Shown here: in pieces, positions 9,863 through 19,247 of the stretch
Position numbering within the stretch: the first letter of the stretch is position 1
How the letters are laid out: each line of letters opens with the position of its first letter
Source of the DNA: Plebeiibacterium marinum
Lineage (GTDB): Bacteria; Bacteroidota; Bacteroidia; Bacteroidales; Marinilabiliaceae
DNA length: 64,000 nt
NCBI RefSeq assembly: GCF_026013615.1
Contig: NZ_JAPDPI010000027.1
Span: 1 to 64,000, forward strand
Direction: 5' to 3'
The notes under the pieces: model-generated
Seen by the model: the letters and a program-made list of their open reading frames with translations, nothing else
Told to the model about the DNA's origin: nothing
The model's database searches: none
Made by a program: the position numbers and the translations under genes

Positions 9863-12724
9863 ATGGAAAAGTTAAAATGTTGGATAAAAGGGTTTTGTAT
9901 TTTTGTTGTCATTGGGTTTGTGGCAGTTTCCTGCTCCAAAACCGGATATGAGAACAGACAGGACGGCATACTGATAAGGCCGTTAAATGTGGGTTCTGAA
10001 GATGCAAAAACAATAAAAATACAGGTTGTTTCTGATGATATTGTTCGGGTAACGGCTACACCGGAAGAGGATTTGCGAAAACGGGAAAGTTTAATTCTGG
10101 TAGAGCAAAAAGATGCACAGGCAGACTATAATGTTATTGAAAAAGATGGCATGCTGCATATTACAACAGGTAAGTTGTTGGTTAAAGCTTCATTACAAAC
10201 CGGAGCGGTATCGTTTTTTGACAAGGACGGAAACAAATTATTAAAAGAAGAAGCAGGAGGGCATAAAAAGTTTACCCCCATATCAGTTGACGGATATGAA
10301 GGATATACTTTTAAACAGGTATTTGAATCGCCTGAAGATGAAGCATTTTATGGATTAGGGCAGCATCAGAGTGATGAGTGGAATTACAAAGGTAAAAACG
10401 AGGAATTATATCAATACAATACAAAAGTGTCTGTGCCGTTTGTAGTGTCCAATAAAAACTATGGTATTCTTTGGGATAACTATTCGCTCACACGTTTTGG
10501 AAATCCCGGGGAGTATGATCAGTTGTCGCAATTTAAATTGTACAACAAAGATGGTAAAGAAGGTGGTTTGTCTGCTACTTATATAACGGCTTCGGGAAGA
10601 ATATTTGCCCAAAAAGATGAGTCGGAAATTGATTATGAGCATTTGGAAACAGTAAAGAAATTTCCCCAGGGTTTTCCCTTCAATAATTCGGAAATTGTAT
10701 GGGAAGGCGAAATTGAAGCACAAGAGTCTGGTATTTATCATTTTAAATTGTATTACGCAGGTTATACAAGAGTTGAGGTAGATAGAAAAGAAGTGGTGAA
10801 GGAACGCTGGCGTACCGCATGGAATCCTAATACATATAAGTTTACTGTTGAGTTAGAAAAAGGGGAACGCGTACCAATTAAATTAGACTGGAAACCGGAT
10901 GGTGGGATATCCTACATAGGATTAAAAGCTTTGAGTCCGCGCTCCACAAACGATCAGGGAAAACTGGCTTTATGGTCAGAAATGGGGCAGGAACTTGATT
11001 ACTATTTTATCCATGGCGATAATATGGATAAGATTATCAGCGGGTACCGAAAGTTAACAGGTAAAGCTACCATATTGCCTCGCTGGGCTTATGGTTTTTG
11101 GCAAAGCCGCGAGCGTTATAAAACACAGGATGAGATTGTGGGTACTTTAGCCGAGTTCCGTAAGCGCCATATTCCCATCGATAATATTGTGCAGGATTGG
11201 TCGTACTGGGAAGAAGATCAGTGGGGAAGCCATAAATTTGACCCGGCGCGCTTCTCCGATCCGCAAAAAATGATGGACGACATCCATAGCATGAATGCAC
11301 GGTGTATGATTTCTGTCTGGCCTAAATTTTATCACAATACTGATAATTACAAGGAGTTGAATGCCAAAGGATATATTTACCAAAAGGCTATAGAGGACAG
11401 TATTCGTGATTGGATCGGGAAAGGATATATTGGTTCTTTTTATGATCCATATAGTCAGGGTGCACGAGATTTGTTTTGGGAACAAATGAAAGATAACATC
11501 TATAAGTATGGAATGGATGCCTGGTGGATGGATGCCTCGGAACCGGATGTTTTGTCAAATGCAAGTATGGAGTATCGAAAAGAGTTATGCGGGCCAACAG
11601 CTATTGGCTCATCCACAGAGTTTTTTAATACTTATGCATTAATGAATGCAGATGCCATTTATAAGGGACAACGAAACGTGGATCCGAATAAAAGGGTGTT
11701 TTTGTTAACACGTTCAGGATTTGCCGGTTTACAACGTTATGCAACTGCTACATGGAGTGGTGATATTGGTACCCGTTGGGAGGATATGAAAGCGCAGATT
11801 ACCGCAGGTATGAACTTTGCCTTATCCGGCATTCCGTATTGGACCATGGATATTGGTGGCTTTTGTGTTGAGAAACGTTATGAAACTGCTAAAGAGGGCA
11901 GTGAAGATCAAAATGAATGGCGGGAACTAAATACCCGATGGTACCAGTTTGGAACTTTTGTTCCTCTTTACAGGGCTCACGGACAATTTCCGTACAGGGA
12001 GGTGTGGCATATTGCACCCCAAAGCCATAAGGCATATAAGAGTATTGTTTATTACAATAAACTGCGCTATCGTTTAATGCCTTATATATACTCGCTGGCA
12101 GGACAGGTTTACTTTAATGATTATACCATCATGCGTGCATTGGTTATGGATTTTGGCAGTGACACACAGGTCGAGAATATTGATGACCAGTATATGTTTG
12201 GGCCATCTTTAATGGTTTGTCCGGTTTATGAATATAAAGCACGTGAGCGCGGGGTATATTTGCCACAGGGTTCCAATTGGTATAATGCTGATAACGGGGA
12301 TTATTTACAAGGAGGACAGACTATAACAGCAAAAGCTCCTTACGAAAGAATGCCAATGTATATTAAGGCAGGTTCGATTTTACCAGTAGGCCCCGAAATT
12401 GAATATACCGACGAAAAATTGGATGGAATGGTTAAATTAGTAGTTTATACTGGTGCTGATGGGAAATTTGAAATATACGAAGATGAGGGGCTTAACTATA
12501 ATTATGAAAAAGGGAATTATGCTACTATTCCAATTTCATGGTCGCAACAAGATGGTGTATTAACAATAGGTGAGCGTAAAGGCGATTTTGAGGGGATGCT
12601 TAAAGAACGGGATTTCGAAATCGTATTTGCATCTGAAAAAAATAAAGTAGGTTTCAATTTTGATGGCTTCAAAGGCCAGGTGGTTAAGTATTCAGGAGAT
12701 CCTGTTCAGGTTAAATTGCAATAA
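9863..12724 (+). CDS. GH31 alpha-xylosidase with PA14 insert
   Basis: A 953-residue lipoprotein (lipobox AVSC) of family GH31. An N-terminal beta-sandwich is interrupted by a PA14-like insert (about residues 268-366, EIVWEGEIEAQESGIYHF onward). The (beta/alpha)8 domain carries the nucleophile Asp557 in WWMDASEPD and the candidate acid/base Asp634 in ATWSGDIG. PA14 inserts of this kind are known from xyloglucan-specific alpha-xylosidases of the Xyl31A/BoGH31A type, which remove non-reducing-end xylose from xyloglucan oligosaccharides. It starts 12 bp after the GH5 and precedes the GH3 by 10 bp, so xylose and glucose removal can alternate. Confidence 0.92.
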   Translation: MEKLKCWIKGFCIFVVIGFVAVSCSKTGYENRQDGILIRPLNVGSEDAKTIKIQVVSDDIVRVTATPEEDLRKRESLILVEQKDAQADYNVIEKDGMLHITTGKLLVKASLQTGAVSFFDKDGNKLLKEEAGGHKKFTPISVDGYEGYTFKQVFESPEDEAFYGLGQHQSDEWNYKGKNEELYQYNTKVSVPFVVSNKNYGILWDNYSLTRFGNPGEYDQLSQFKLYNKDGKEGGLSATYITASGRIFAQKDESEIDYEHLETVKKFPQGFPFNNSEIVWEGEIEAQESGIYHFKLYYAGYTRVEVDRKEVVKERWRTAWNPNTYKFTVELEKGERVPIKLDWKPDGGISYIGLKALSPRSTNDQGKLALWSEMGQELDYYFIHGDNMDKIISGYRKLTGKATILPRWAYGFWQSRERYKTQDEIVGTLAEFRKRHIPIDNIVQDWSYWEEDQWGSHKFDPARFSDPQKMMDDIHSMNARCMISVWPKFYHNTDNYKELNAKGYIYQKAIEDSIRDWIGKGYIGSFYDPYSQGARDLFWEQMKDNIYKYGMDAWWMDASEPDVLSNASMEYRKELCGPTAIGSSTEFFNTYALMNADAIYKGQRNVDPNKRVFLLTRSGFAGLQRYATATWSGDIGTRWEDMKAQITAGMNFALSGIPYWTMDIGGFCVEKRYETAKEGSEDQNEWRELNTRWYQFGTFVPLYRAHGQFPYREVWHIAPQSHKAYKSIVYYNKLRYRLMPYIYSLAGQVYFNDYTIMRALVMDFGSDTQVENIDDQYMFGPSLMVCPVYEYKARERGVYLPQGSNWYNADNGDYLQGGQTITAKAPYERMPMYIKAGSILPVGPEIEYTDEKLDGMVKLVVYTGADGKFEIYEDEGLNYNYEKGNYATIPISWSQQDGVLTIGERKGDFEGMLKERDFEIVFASEKNKVGFNFDGFKGQVVKYSGDPVQVKLQ

Positions 12725-12733
12725 CAGATAATT

Positions 12734-14911
12734 ATGAATCGATTTAGTTTAAGTTTAGTAATACTAATTGTGGCAGTCTTTGGCATAAAGGCTCAAGGTA
12801 AACAAGATATTGAAAAACGGATTGATGAAATTTTAGCCCGGCTAACTTTGGAAGAAAAAGTGGCCATGTGTCATGCGCAATCCAAGTTCAGTTCACCAGG
12901 CGTACCCCGCCTGGGTATTCCTGAGATATGGATGTCGGATGGCCCACATGGTGTGAGGGGAGAAATTAATTGGGATAACTGGGGATATGCCGGCTGGACT
13001 AATGATTCCATCACCGCTTTTCCTGCATTAACGTGTTTAGCGGCCACTTTTAATCCTGATTTATCATACCAATATGGTGTTGCTGTTGGAGAAGAAGCGC
13101 GTTATCGTAAGAAAGACATTTTATTGGGGCCGGGTGTAAATATTTACCGCACCCCATTAAATGGGCGTAACTTTGAATATATGGGCGAAGATCCGAAGTT
13201 GGCATCTGTTATGGTTGTGCCATATGTAAAAGGTGTGCAGTCTAATGGTGTGGCGGCCTGTGTAAAGCATTATGTATTAAATAACCAGGAACATTGGCGT
13301 GGACATATTAACGTAGAAGTCAGCGACCGTGCTTTGCATGAAATATATTTGCCGGCCTTTAAAGCGGCAGTGCAACAGGCAGGTGTTTGGTCTATTATGG
13401 GAGCTTACAACCAGTTCCGTGGACAGCATACAACCCATAATAAAATGCTCATGAACGATATTTTAAAAGGAGATTGGGGATTTGATGGCGTAGTTGTTTC
13501 AGACTGGGGAAGTGCACATGATACTAAAGAAGCGGCATTGTATGGTCTGGATATTGAAATGGGATCATGGACAAACGGGTTAACTTCATCCATTGATTTG
13601 GCTTATGATAATTATTACCTGGCAAAACCGTTCCTGAAATTGCTAAAAGAAGGAGAGATTGAAGAAGCTGTATTAAATGACAAAGTCCGTCGTATCCTTC
13701 GTTTAATGCTACGTACCAATATGGATCCTGCCCGAAAATTTGGATGTGCCAACAACGAAGCGCATTCTGCAGTGGCCAGAAAAGTAGCTGCAGATGGTAT
13801 TGTTCTCTTGAAAAACGAAAATCAGTTTTTCCCGCTTAACGCCGATAAGAAAATGACCATTGCAGTCATTGGTGAAAATGCTACCCGTTCGCTCACAGTA
13901 GGAGGAGGATCTTCGGAATTAAAGGCAAAATATGAAATATCTCCACTTGATGGCATAAAAAGTCGTTTCAGTAATGCTACCGTACTTTATTCTATGGGGT
14001 ATGCATCAGGGCCATCGGCATACGGAAGGGTGATACCATCAAGCCTTGACGCAGATTCTTTGGTGAACGCAGCTGTTAAAGTGGCTTCAGAAGCCGATTT
14101 GGTATTGTATGTGGGCGGATTAAATAAAAACCACCATCAGGACTGTGAAGGTGATGATAGAAAGCAATTTAAATTGCCTTTTGGGCAGGATGAGTTGATC
14201 AGTAAAATTTTGGCAGCAAACACCAATACAGGTATTGTACTCGTAAGTGGCAATGCTGTCGAAATGCCTTGGCTGTCGGATATTCAGGGATTGATTCAAT
14301 GTTGGTATAACGGTAGCGAAGCAGGTAATGCCCTGGCCGATATCCTTTCCGGAGATGTTACTCCATCGGGTAAACTTCCGTTTTCTTACCCTGTTAAGCT
14401 AAAAGATAATGCCGCCCACTATTATGGTGAATCATCATATCCGGGAGATAGCATCAATCAATATTATAAAGAGGATATTTTGGTTGGATACAGATGGCAT
14501 GATACAAAAAAAATAAAACCTGCGTTTGCTTTTGGTTACGGCCTGTCGTATACAAGTTTTGATATTTCAAATATTAAATCAGATAAAAAGGTATATACAT
14601 CTGATGATACCATAAAGATTGGATGTACTGTAACAAACTCTGGAAAAACCAAGGGTGCTGAAGTGGTGCAGATATATATAGGCAAAACTAAATCGAAAAT
14701 TAAACGTGCTTTAAAAGAATTAAAAGGATTTAAAAAAATATATCTCAAAGCAGGAGAATATGAAAATGTTGAGATGGAAATCCCTGTAGAAGCATTGAAA
14801 TTTTATGATGAAAACATTCATGACTGGAACCTGGAAAAAGGCTCATATACCATTTATGTCGGAAATTCATCAGATAATATCATTTATAAGCAAAAAATAA
14901 ATATAAATTAG
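12734..14911 (+). CDS. GH3 beta-glucosidase
   Basis: A 725-residue exported family 3 glycoside hydrolase. A signal peptide ends near residue 20 (IKAQG). The N-terminal TIM barrel contains the nucleophile Asp257 in VVVSDWGSAHD; the alpha/beta sandwich domain and a C-terminal fibronectin III-like domain follow (from about 610). Expected role: periplasmic beta-glucosidase that removes unsubstituted glucose from xyloglucan oligosaccharides after the alpha-xylosidase has acted. It is the last gene of the SusC-SusD-SGBP-GH5-GH31-GH3 group, and a good terminator follows it. Confidence 0.92.
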   Translation: MNRFSLSLVILIVAVFGIKAQGKQDIEKRIDEILARLTLEEKVAMCHAQSKFSSPGVPRLGIPEIWMSDGPHGVRGEINWDNWGYAGWTNDSITAFPALTCLAATFNPDLSYQYGVAVGEEARYRKKDILLGPGVNIYRTPLNGRNFEYMGEDPKLASVMVVPYVKGVQSNGVAACVKHYVLNNQEHWRGHINVEVSDRALHEIYLPAFKAAVQQAGVWSIMGAYNQFRGQHTTHNKMLMNDILKGDWGFDGVVVSDWGSAHDTKEAALYGLDIEMGSWTNGLTSSIDLAYDNYYLAKPFLKLLKEGEIEEAVLNDKVRRILRLMLRTNMDPARKFGCANNEAHSAVARKVAADGIVLLKNENQFFPLNADKKMTIAVIGENATRSLTVGGGSSELKAKYEISPLDGIKSRFSNATVLYSMGYASGPSAYGRVIPSSLDADSLVNAAVKVASEADLVLYVGGLNKNHHQDCEGDDRKQFKLPFGQDELISKILAANTNTGIVLVSGNAVEMPWLSDIQGLIQCWYNGSEAGNALADILSGDVTPSGKLPFSYPVKLKDNAAHYYGESSYPGDSINQYYKEDILVGYRWHDTKKIKPAFAFGYGLSYTSFDISNIKSDKKVYTSDDTIKIGCTVTNSGKTKGAEVVQIYIGKTKSKIKRALKELKGFKKIYLKAGEYENVEMEIPVEALKFYDENIHDWNLEKGSYTIYVGNSSDNIIYKQKININ

Positions 14912-14916
14912 TATTT

Positions 14917-14947
14917 TGAAGGGATAGTAAAAGCTATCCCTTTTTTA
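14917..14947 (+). terminator. Rho-independent terminator after GH3
   Basis: GGGATAG (14921-14927) pairs with CTATCCC (14934-14940) around a 6-nt loop, with AA before the stem and six T after it. It ends the SusC-to-GH3 operon just ahead of the HTCS gene. Confidence 0.85.
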
Positions 14948-14977
14948 ATTGATAATATTGGCACAGTTATTTCACAC

Positions 14978-17900
14978 ATGAAGAAAGTACAATCCACATT
15001 TATTTTGCTCTTTGTTTTGCTTTTGAACGTATCTGCTCAAAAGCAATATTCGTTTCTGCAAGTTAACAATGCTGATGGATTGGTAAATAATCAGATAAAC
15101 TGTGTTTTAAAAGATTCAAGAGGTTTTATTTGGATTGGTACGGTGGGCGGACTAAGTCGCTATGACGGCATTTCATTTGTGAACTATAAGCATAATGCCT
15201 CAGATACCACTTCAGTTATAGATAATTATGTGATCGATATTCAGGAAGATTTCAAAGGGAATCTTTGGGTTGAAACCATGGGGGGATACAATGTTTATGA
15301 TATACAAAAGGAAAAGTTTTATCGTAATGTTGATAACTACCTGGGAATTGATTTGCAGGATGGCAGTATCGAAAAAGTTTATAGTGACAGCAATAAGCAA
15401 TTGTGGATAAAGTTGTATGACCATTTATATTATGAAAAATATGACAGCCGGGATTGTTCTGTTAAAAATGTTTTTCTTCCGGCAAGGAAACCGGGATTTT
15501 TTGTAATAGATTTTGTCCATGTCAACAATAGCTTTTATTACTTATATAATAATGGAGAAGTTGAAAGTTATGATGATTCAACTTTCCGCTTAGAGTTCAG
15601 CGATAGTTTTCTTTCTGGCAAACTAGGACCGGATAGCTTAAGTGCTCAGTTTTTTATTGATGCTGAGAAAGATATTTGGTTTTACGGGAACAACAATGGG
15701 GTATATCATTTTAATAACTTAACCAAAAACTGGAAGCATTATTCAATAGATAGCAATCCTGTAAAGCTAACCAGTAACATTATTAAAAAAATAATCCAGG
15801 ATGATAAGGGCCTGATCTGGATAGGTACCGATCATGGAGGAATTGATGTTCTGAACAAATACTCTGGCGAAATCACAAAAATATATCATCAATCAGGCAA
15901 TCCTAAAAGTATTGCCCAAAACTCAATTACCGATCTTTATATGGATAATAATAACATTATCTGGATAGGGACATATAAAACCGGTTTAAGTTATTACCAC
16001 GAAAGCATACATAAATTTCCACATTATATGCACGTGCTATCTGATGATAAAAGCATTCCTTTTAGTGATGTAAATTGTTTTATTGAAGATAAAAAGGGAA
16101 ACTTGTGGATTGGGACCAATGGAGGAGGTTTAATATACTTTGATAGGGTAAGGAACACTTATACAACCTACAAACACGACAAAGGTGATCCTTTTTCATT
16201 GAGCAGTAACGTGGTTGTGAGTGTGTTTATTACTTCAAGGGATGAGCTTTGGGTAGGTACTTTTGCCGGTGGGATAAACCGTTTTGATGGAACCCGTTTT
16301 AAGCGTTATCAGGGTGGCGTGTCGCCGGGGTATGGATTAACCAATAATAATATATGGTCAATCCTGGAGGATGATAACCGGCAGGTGTTAGTGGGGACTC
16401 TTGGTGGAGGTATTTTAGTTTATAATTATCAAACAGATTCATTCAACCCCTTGCCTAATAAAGGCACAATTACCCCATCTAATAATTCAATATATAAGAT
16501 ATGTAAGCTATCAAATGGCAATTTGTTTATAGGCACTTCAAATGGGATCATTTTTTATGATGTTGAGGAACAGAGATATAAGCATCATCCAAGCGACAAT
16601 AGGGTGAAATCTTATCCTATTGGAAATAAAACAGTATATGATGTTTTTGAAGATTCGAGAGGTCTGTTGTGGGTGGCTACCCGCGAAGGATTGTATGTTT
16701 TTGATCCCGATGATGATTTCTTTAAGTGCTTTACTGAGGTTGATGGGTTGCCTCAGGATATAATAAACTGTATTGAAGAAGATAATTCACATAAAATATG
16801 GGTGAGCAAATCCACCGGTCTTAGTCAGATAGTTGTCAATGAGCTGCTGCCGGGAAATGAATGTTCGTTTTCCATTTATGATTATGCAGAAGAAGATGGT
16901 TTGCAAGGCAAGGAGTTTAATCCTAATGCAAGTTATAAAACCAAAAAAAACGAGTTGATATTCGGAGGGGCAAATGGTTTTAATTTATTTCAGCCAACGG
17001 ATATTAAGTATAATAAAGTCTTGCCTCAGGTTGTTTTTACTGACTTTCAGGTGTATAATCAGAAAGTTGTGCCTGATTCAAAAATCCGAAATGTAAAACT
17101 TCTGGAACGTTCAGTTACTTCTACAGACCAGATTACCATAAAGCATTCCATGAATGTTTTTTCCATTGATTTTACAGCTTTGGAGTTCTTTATTCCTGAA
17201 AAAAACAGGTATCAATATAAACTACAGGGGTTTAACGAAGATTGGTTGATGCTTGAGAATTCACAACAAAAAGTTACCTATACCAATCTAAATGCCGGGG
17301 ATTATTCTTTTATGGTAAAGGCCTCCAATAATGATGGAATCTGGAACGAAGAATATGCTCAGCTACATATAAAAGTGTTACCACCATTCTATGCAACCCC
17401 CTGGGCTTATATATTGTATATTGTTCTTATTCTTTTGTCTTTGGTTTATTACCGTTATTCCATGTTAAAAAGGCAAAAAATAAAGTTTGAACTGGAACAG
17501 GAACGGATACAGACAAAACGGAATCACGAAATGGATGAAATGAAACTACGGTTTCTTACAAATATCAGCCACGAGTTTCGTACGCCACTTACATTGATCC
17601 TTACCCCTTTGCATAAACTGCTTGAACTTGTTACAACGCAAAAAGAGCACCAGTTGCTAAAAATTATAGATAGCAATGCCCGTCAGCTACTGGATTTGGT
17701 CAATCAGCTTCTTGATTTCCGTAAGTTAGAGCTGCATGGCTTAAAATATAATCCTTCATATGGGAATATTGTTAGCTTTTTACAAAAGGTAAGTGATAAC
17801 TTTCAGGATGCATTTGCTAAAAAAAATATTGAGTTTGTGTTTAAAAGTGGCGCAGAACAGCTAATGCTTTACTTTGATAAGGACAAATTACAAAAAGTGG

Positions 17901-19063
17901 TTATGAACCTGTTGTCGAATGCTGTAAAGTTTACCCCTGAAAATGGGAAAGTGATGGTTGAGGTAGATATGGATGAGGTTGAAAACAATGTGTATATCAC
18001 GGTTTCGGACAATGGTATTGGTATAAAAAAAGAAGATCAGGATAAAATATTTGTTCGCTTCTACCAGTCAGAGAACAATAAAAAAATGGGGCTTTCGGGA
18101 AGTGGGATAGGTCTTAACCTGGCTCGCGAAATGGTTCAGTTGCACAATGGTACCATAAGTTTTACAAGTGATGAAGGCAGGGGGACAAAGTTTGTTGTTT
18201 CATTGCCCGTTGTAATAGGGGAAAATTCGGAACCGATTGATGAAGTGGAAATACAAACAGAAGGGGAGTCTGATTCAATTGCAGAAGTGAAATCAACTAC
18301 AGAAAATCCCATTATATTATTGGTAGAGGATAATCTTGATTTCCGGACTTTTATGAAAGAAACCTTGCAGGATCGCTTTGTGGTTCATGAAGCTCCGGAC
18401 GGAAAGATAGGTTTTGATATGGTACATAAGGTTATGCCTGATTTAATCATAAGCGATGTGATGATGCCCAATGTTGATGGACTTGAACTGTGCCAGATGC
18501 TTCGTAATGATATTCGCACTTCGCATATTCCTCTCATCTTATTAACTGCCCGAACAGCAGATGAAGATAAAATTAAGGGTTTGGAAATTGGAGCTGACGA
18601 TTATATTACCAAACCGTTTAACATGGAGTTGCTGTTGCTTAGGGTTACCAAGCTTATTGAGAAAAGGGTTAAAATGCAAAAACAGTTTCAGAAAACTGTA
18701 GATATAAAGCCTGGCGATGTACAAATAACCTCTATGGATGAAAAACTGATAAAGAAGGCTGTTGCATTGGTAGAGAAAAACATCTCAGATGGTGAGTTTT
18801 CGGTGGAGGATATGAGTAAAAAACTTGGAATGAGCCGTGTTTACCTGTATAAAAAACTGCTGTCTATTACCGGTAAGTCACCTATAGAATTCATACGTAT
18901 CATCAGGCTTAAACGAGGTGCTCAACTGCTTGATAAGAGTCAAATGCAAATAGCTGAAGTAGCATATGAAGTTGGATTTAACAGTCCAAGGCTGTTTAGT
19001 AAATATTTTAAAGAAGAATATGGTATGTTGCCCACTGCCTATATTAAAAGAAATAAACAATAG
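14978..19063 (+). CDS. Hybrid two-component system sensor/regulator (HTCS)
   Basis: A 1361-residue single-protein two-component system. After a signal peptide, the periplasmic part carries reg_prop beta-propeller repeats (repeated DSRGFIWIGT-type motifs) and a Y_Y_Y domain (about 715-795). A transmembrane helix (about 808-830) leads to the histidine kinase with His865 in ISHEFRTPL, the ATPase domain (GSGIGLNLA), a receiver domain with Asp1160 in LIISDVMMP, and a C-terminal AraC-type helix-turn-helix. Such proteins bind a glycan fragment in the periplasm and activate their own PUL. The likely targets are the promoters at 1039-1104, 23057-23123 and 30692-30757. Confidence 0.95.
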   Translation: MKKVQSTFILLFVLLLNVSAQKQYSFLQVNNADGLVNNQINCVLKDSRGFIWIGTVGGLSRYDGISFVNYKHNASDTTSVIDNYVIDIQEDFKGNLWVETMGGYNVYDIQKEKFYRNVDNYLGIDLQDGSIEKVYSDSNKQLWIKLYDHLYYEKYDSRDCSVKNVFLPARKPGFFVIDFVHVNNSFYYLYNNGEVESYDDSTFRLEFSDSFLSGKLGPDSLSAQFFIDAEKDIWFYGNNNGVYHFNNLTKNWKHYSIDSNPVKLTSNIIKKIIQDDKGLIWIGTDHGGIDVLNKYSGEITKIYHQSGNPKSIAQNSITDLYMDNNNIIWIGTYKTGLSYYHESIHKFPHYMHVLSDDKSIPFSDVNCFIEDKKGNLWIGTNGGGLIYFDRVRNTYTTYKHDKGDPFSLSSNVVVSVFITSRDELWVGTFAGGINRFDGTRFKRYQGGVSPGYGLTNNNIWSILEDDNRQVLVGTLGGGILVYNYQTDSFNPLPNKGTITPSNNSIYKICKLSNGNLFIGTSNGIIFYDVEEQRYKHHPSDNRVKSYPIGNKTVYDVFEDSRGLLWVATREGLYVFDPDDDFFKCFTEVDGLPQDIINCIEEDNSHKIWVSKSTGLSQIVVNELLPGNECSFSIYDYAEEDGLQGKEFNPNASYKTKKNELIFGGANGFNLFQPTDIKYNKVLPQVVFTDFQVYNQKVVPDSKIRNVKLLERSVTSTDQITIKHSMNVFSIDFTALEFFIPEKNRYQYKLQGFNEDWLMLENSQQKVTYTNLNAGDYSFMVKASNNDGIWNEEYAQLHIKVLPPFYATPWAYILYIVLILLSLVYYRYSMLKRQKIKFELEQERIQTKRNHEMDEMKLRFLTNISHEFRTPLTLILTPLHKLLELVTTQKEHQLLKIIDSNARQLLDLVNQLLDFRKLELHGLKYNPSYGNIVSFLQKVSDNFQDAFAKKNIEFVFKSGAEQLMLYFDKDKLQKVVMNLLSNAVKFTPENGKVMVEVDMDEVENNVYITVSDNGIGIKKEDQDKIFVRFYQSENNKKMGLSGSGIGLNLAREMVQLHNGTISFTSDEGRGTKFVVSLPVVIGENSEPIDEVEIQTEGESDSIAEVKSTTENPIILLVEDNLDFRTFMKETLQDRFVVHEAPDGKIGFDMVHKVMPDLIISDVMMPNVDGLELCQMLRNDIRTSHIPLILLTARTADEDKIKGLEIGADDYITKPFNMELLLLRVTKLIEKRVKMQKQFQKTVDIKPGDVQITSMDEKLIKKAVALVEKNISDGEFSVEDMSKKLGMSRVYLYKKLLSITGKSPIEFIRIIRLKRGAQLLDKSQMQIAEVAYEVGFNSPRLFSKYFKEEYGMLPTAYIKRNKQ

Positions 19064-19247
19064 AGAATCAGTAACTTTCCTGGCTTAAAAGGCTTCAGTA
19101 AACCACATCGTAATTAATGCTGTACAATATTACAGTGATTTGAACAGTATTAAATCGTAATCGCTATCCATAGCAATATCTTTAATCATGCATTGGGATT
19201 CTAATATCCCGTGTTTGGTTTTTGATAATGTAAAGCAAATTTTGGGC

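Noticed and set aside
19188-19247. Longer N-terminus of the six-hairpin protein from 19188
   Set aside because: The extra 20 residues would precede a complete lipoprotein signal peptide that begins at 19248.
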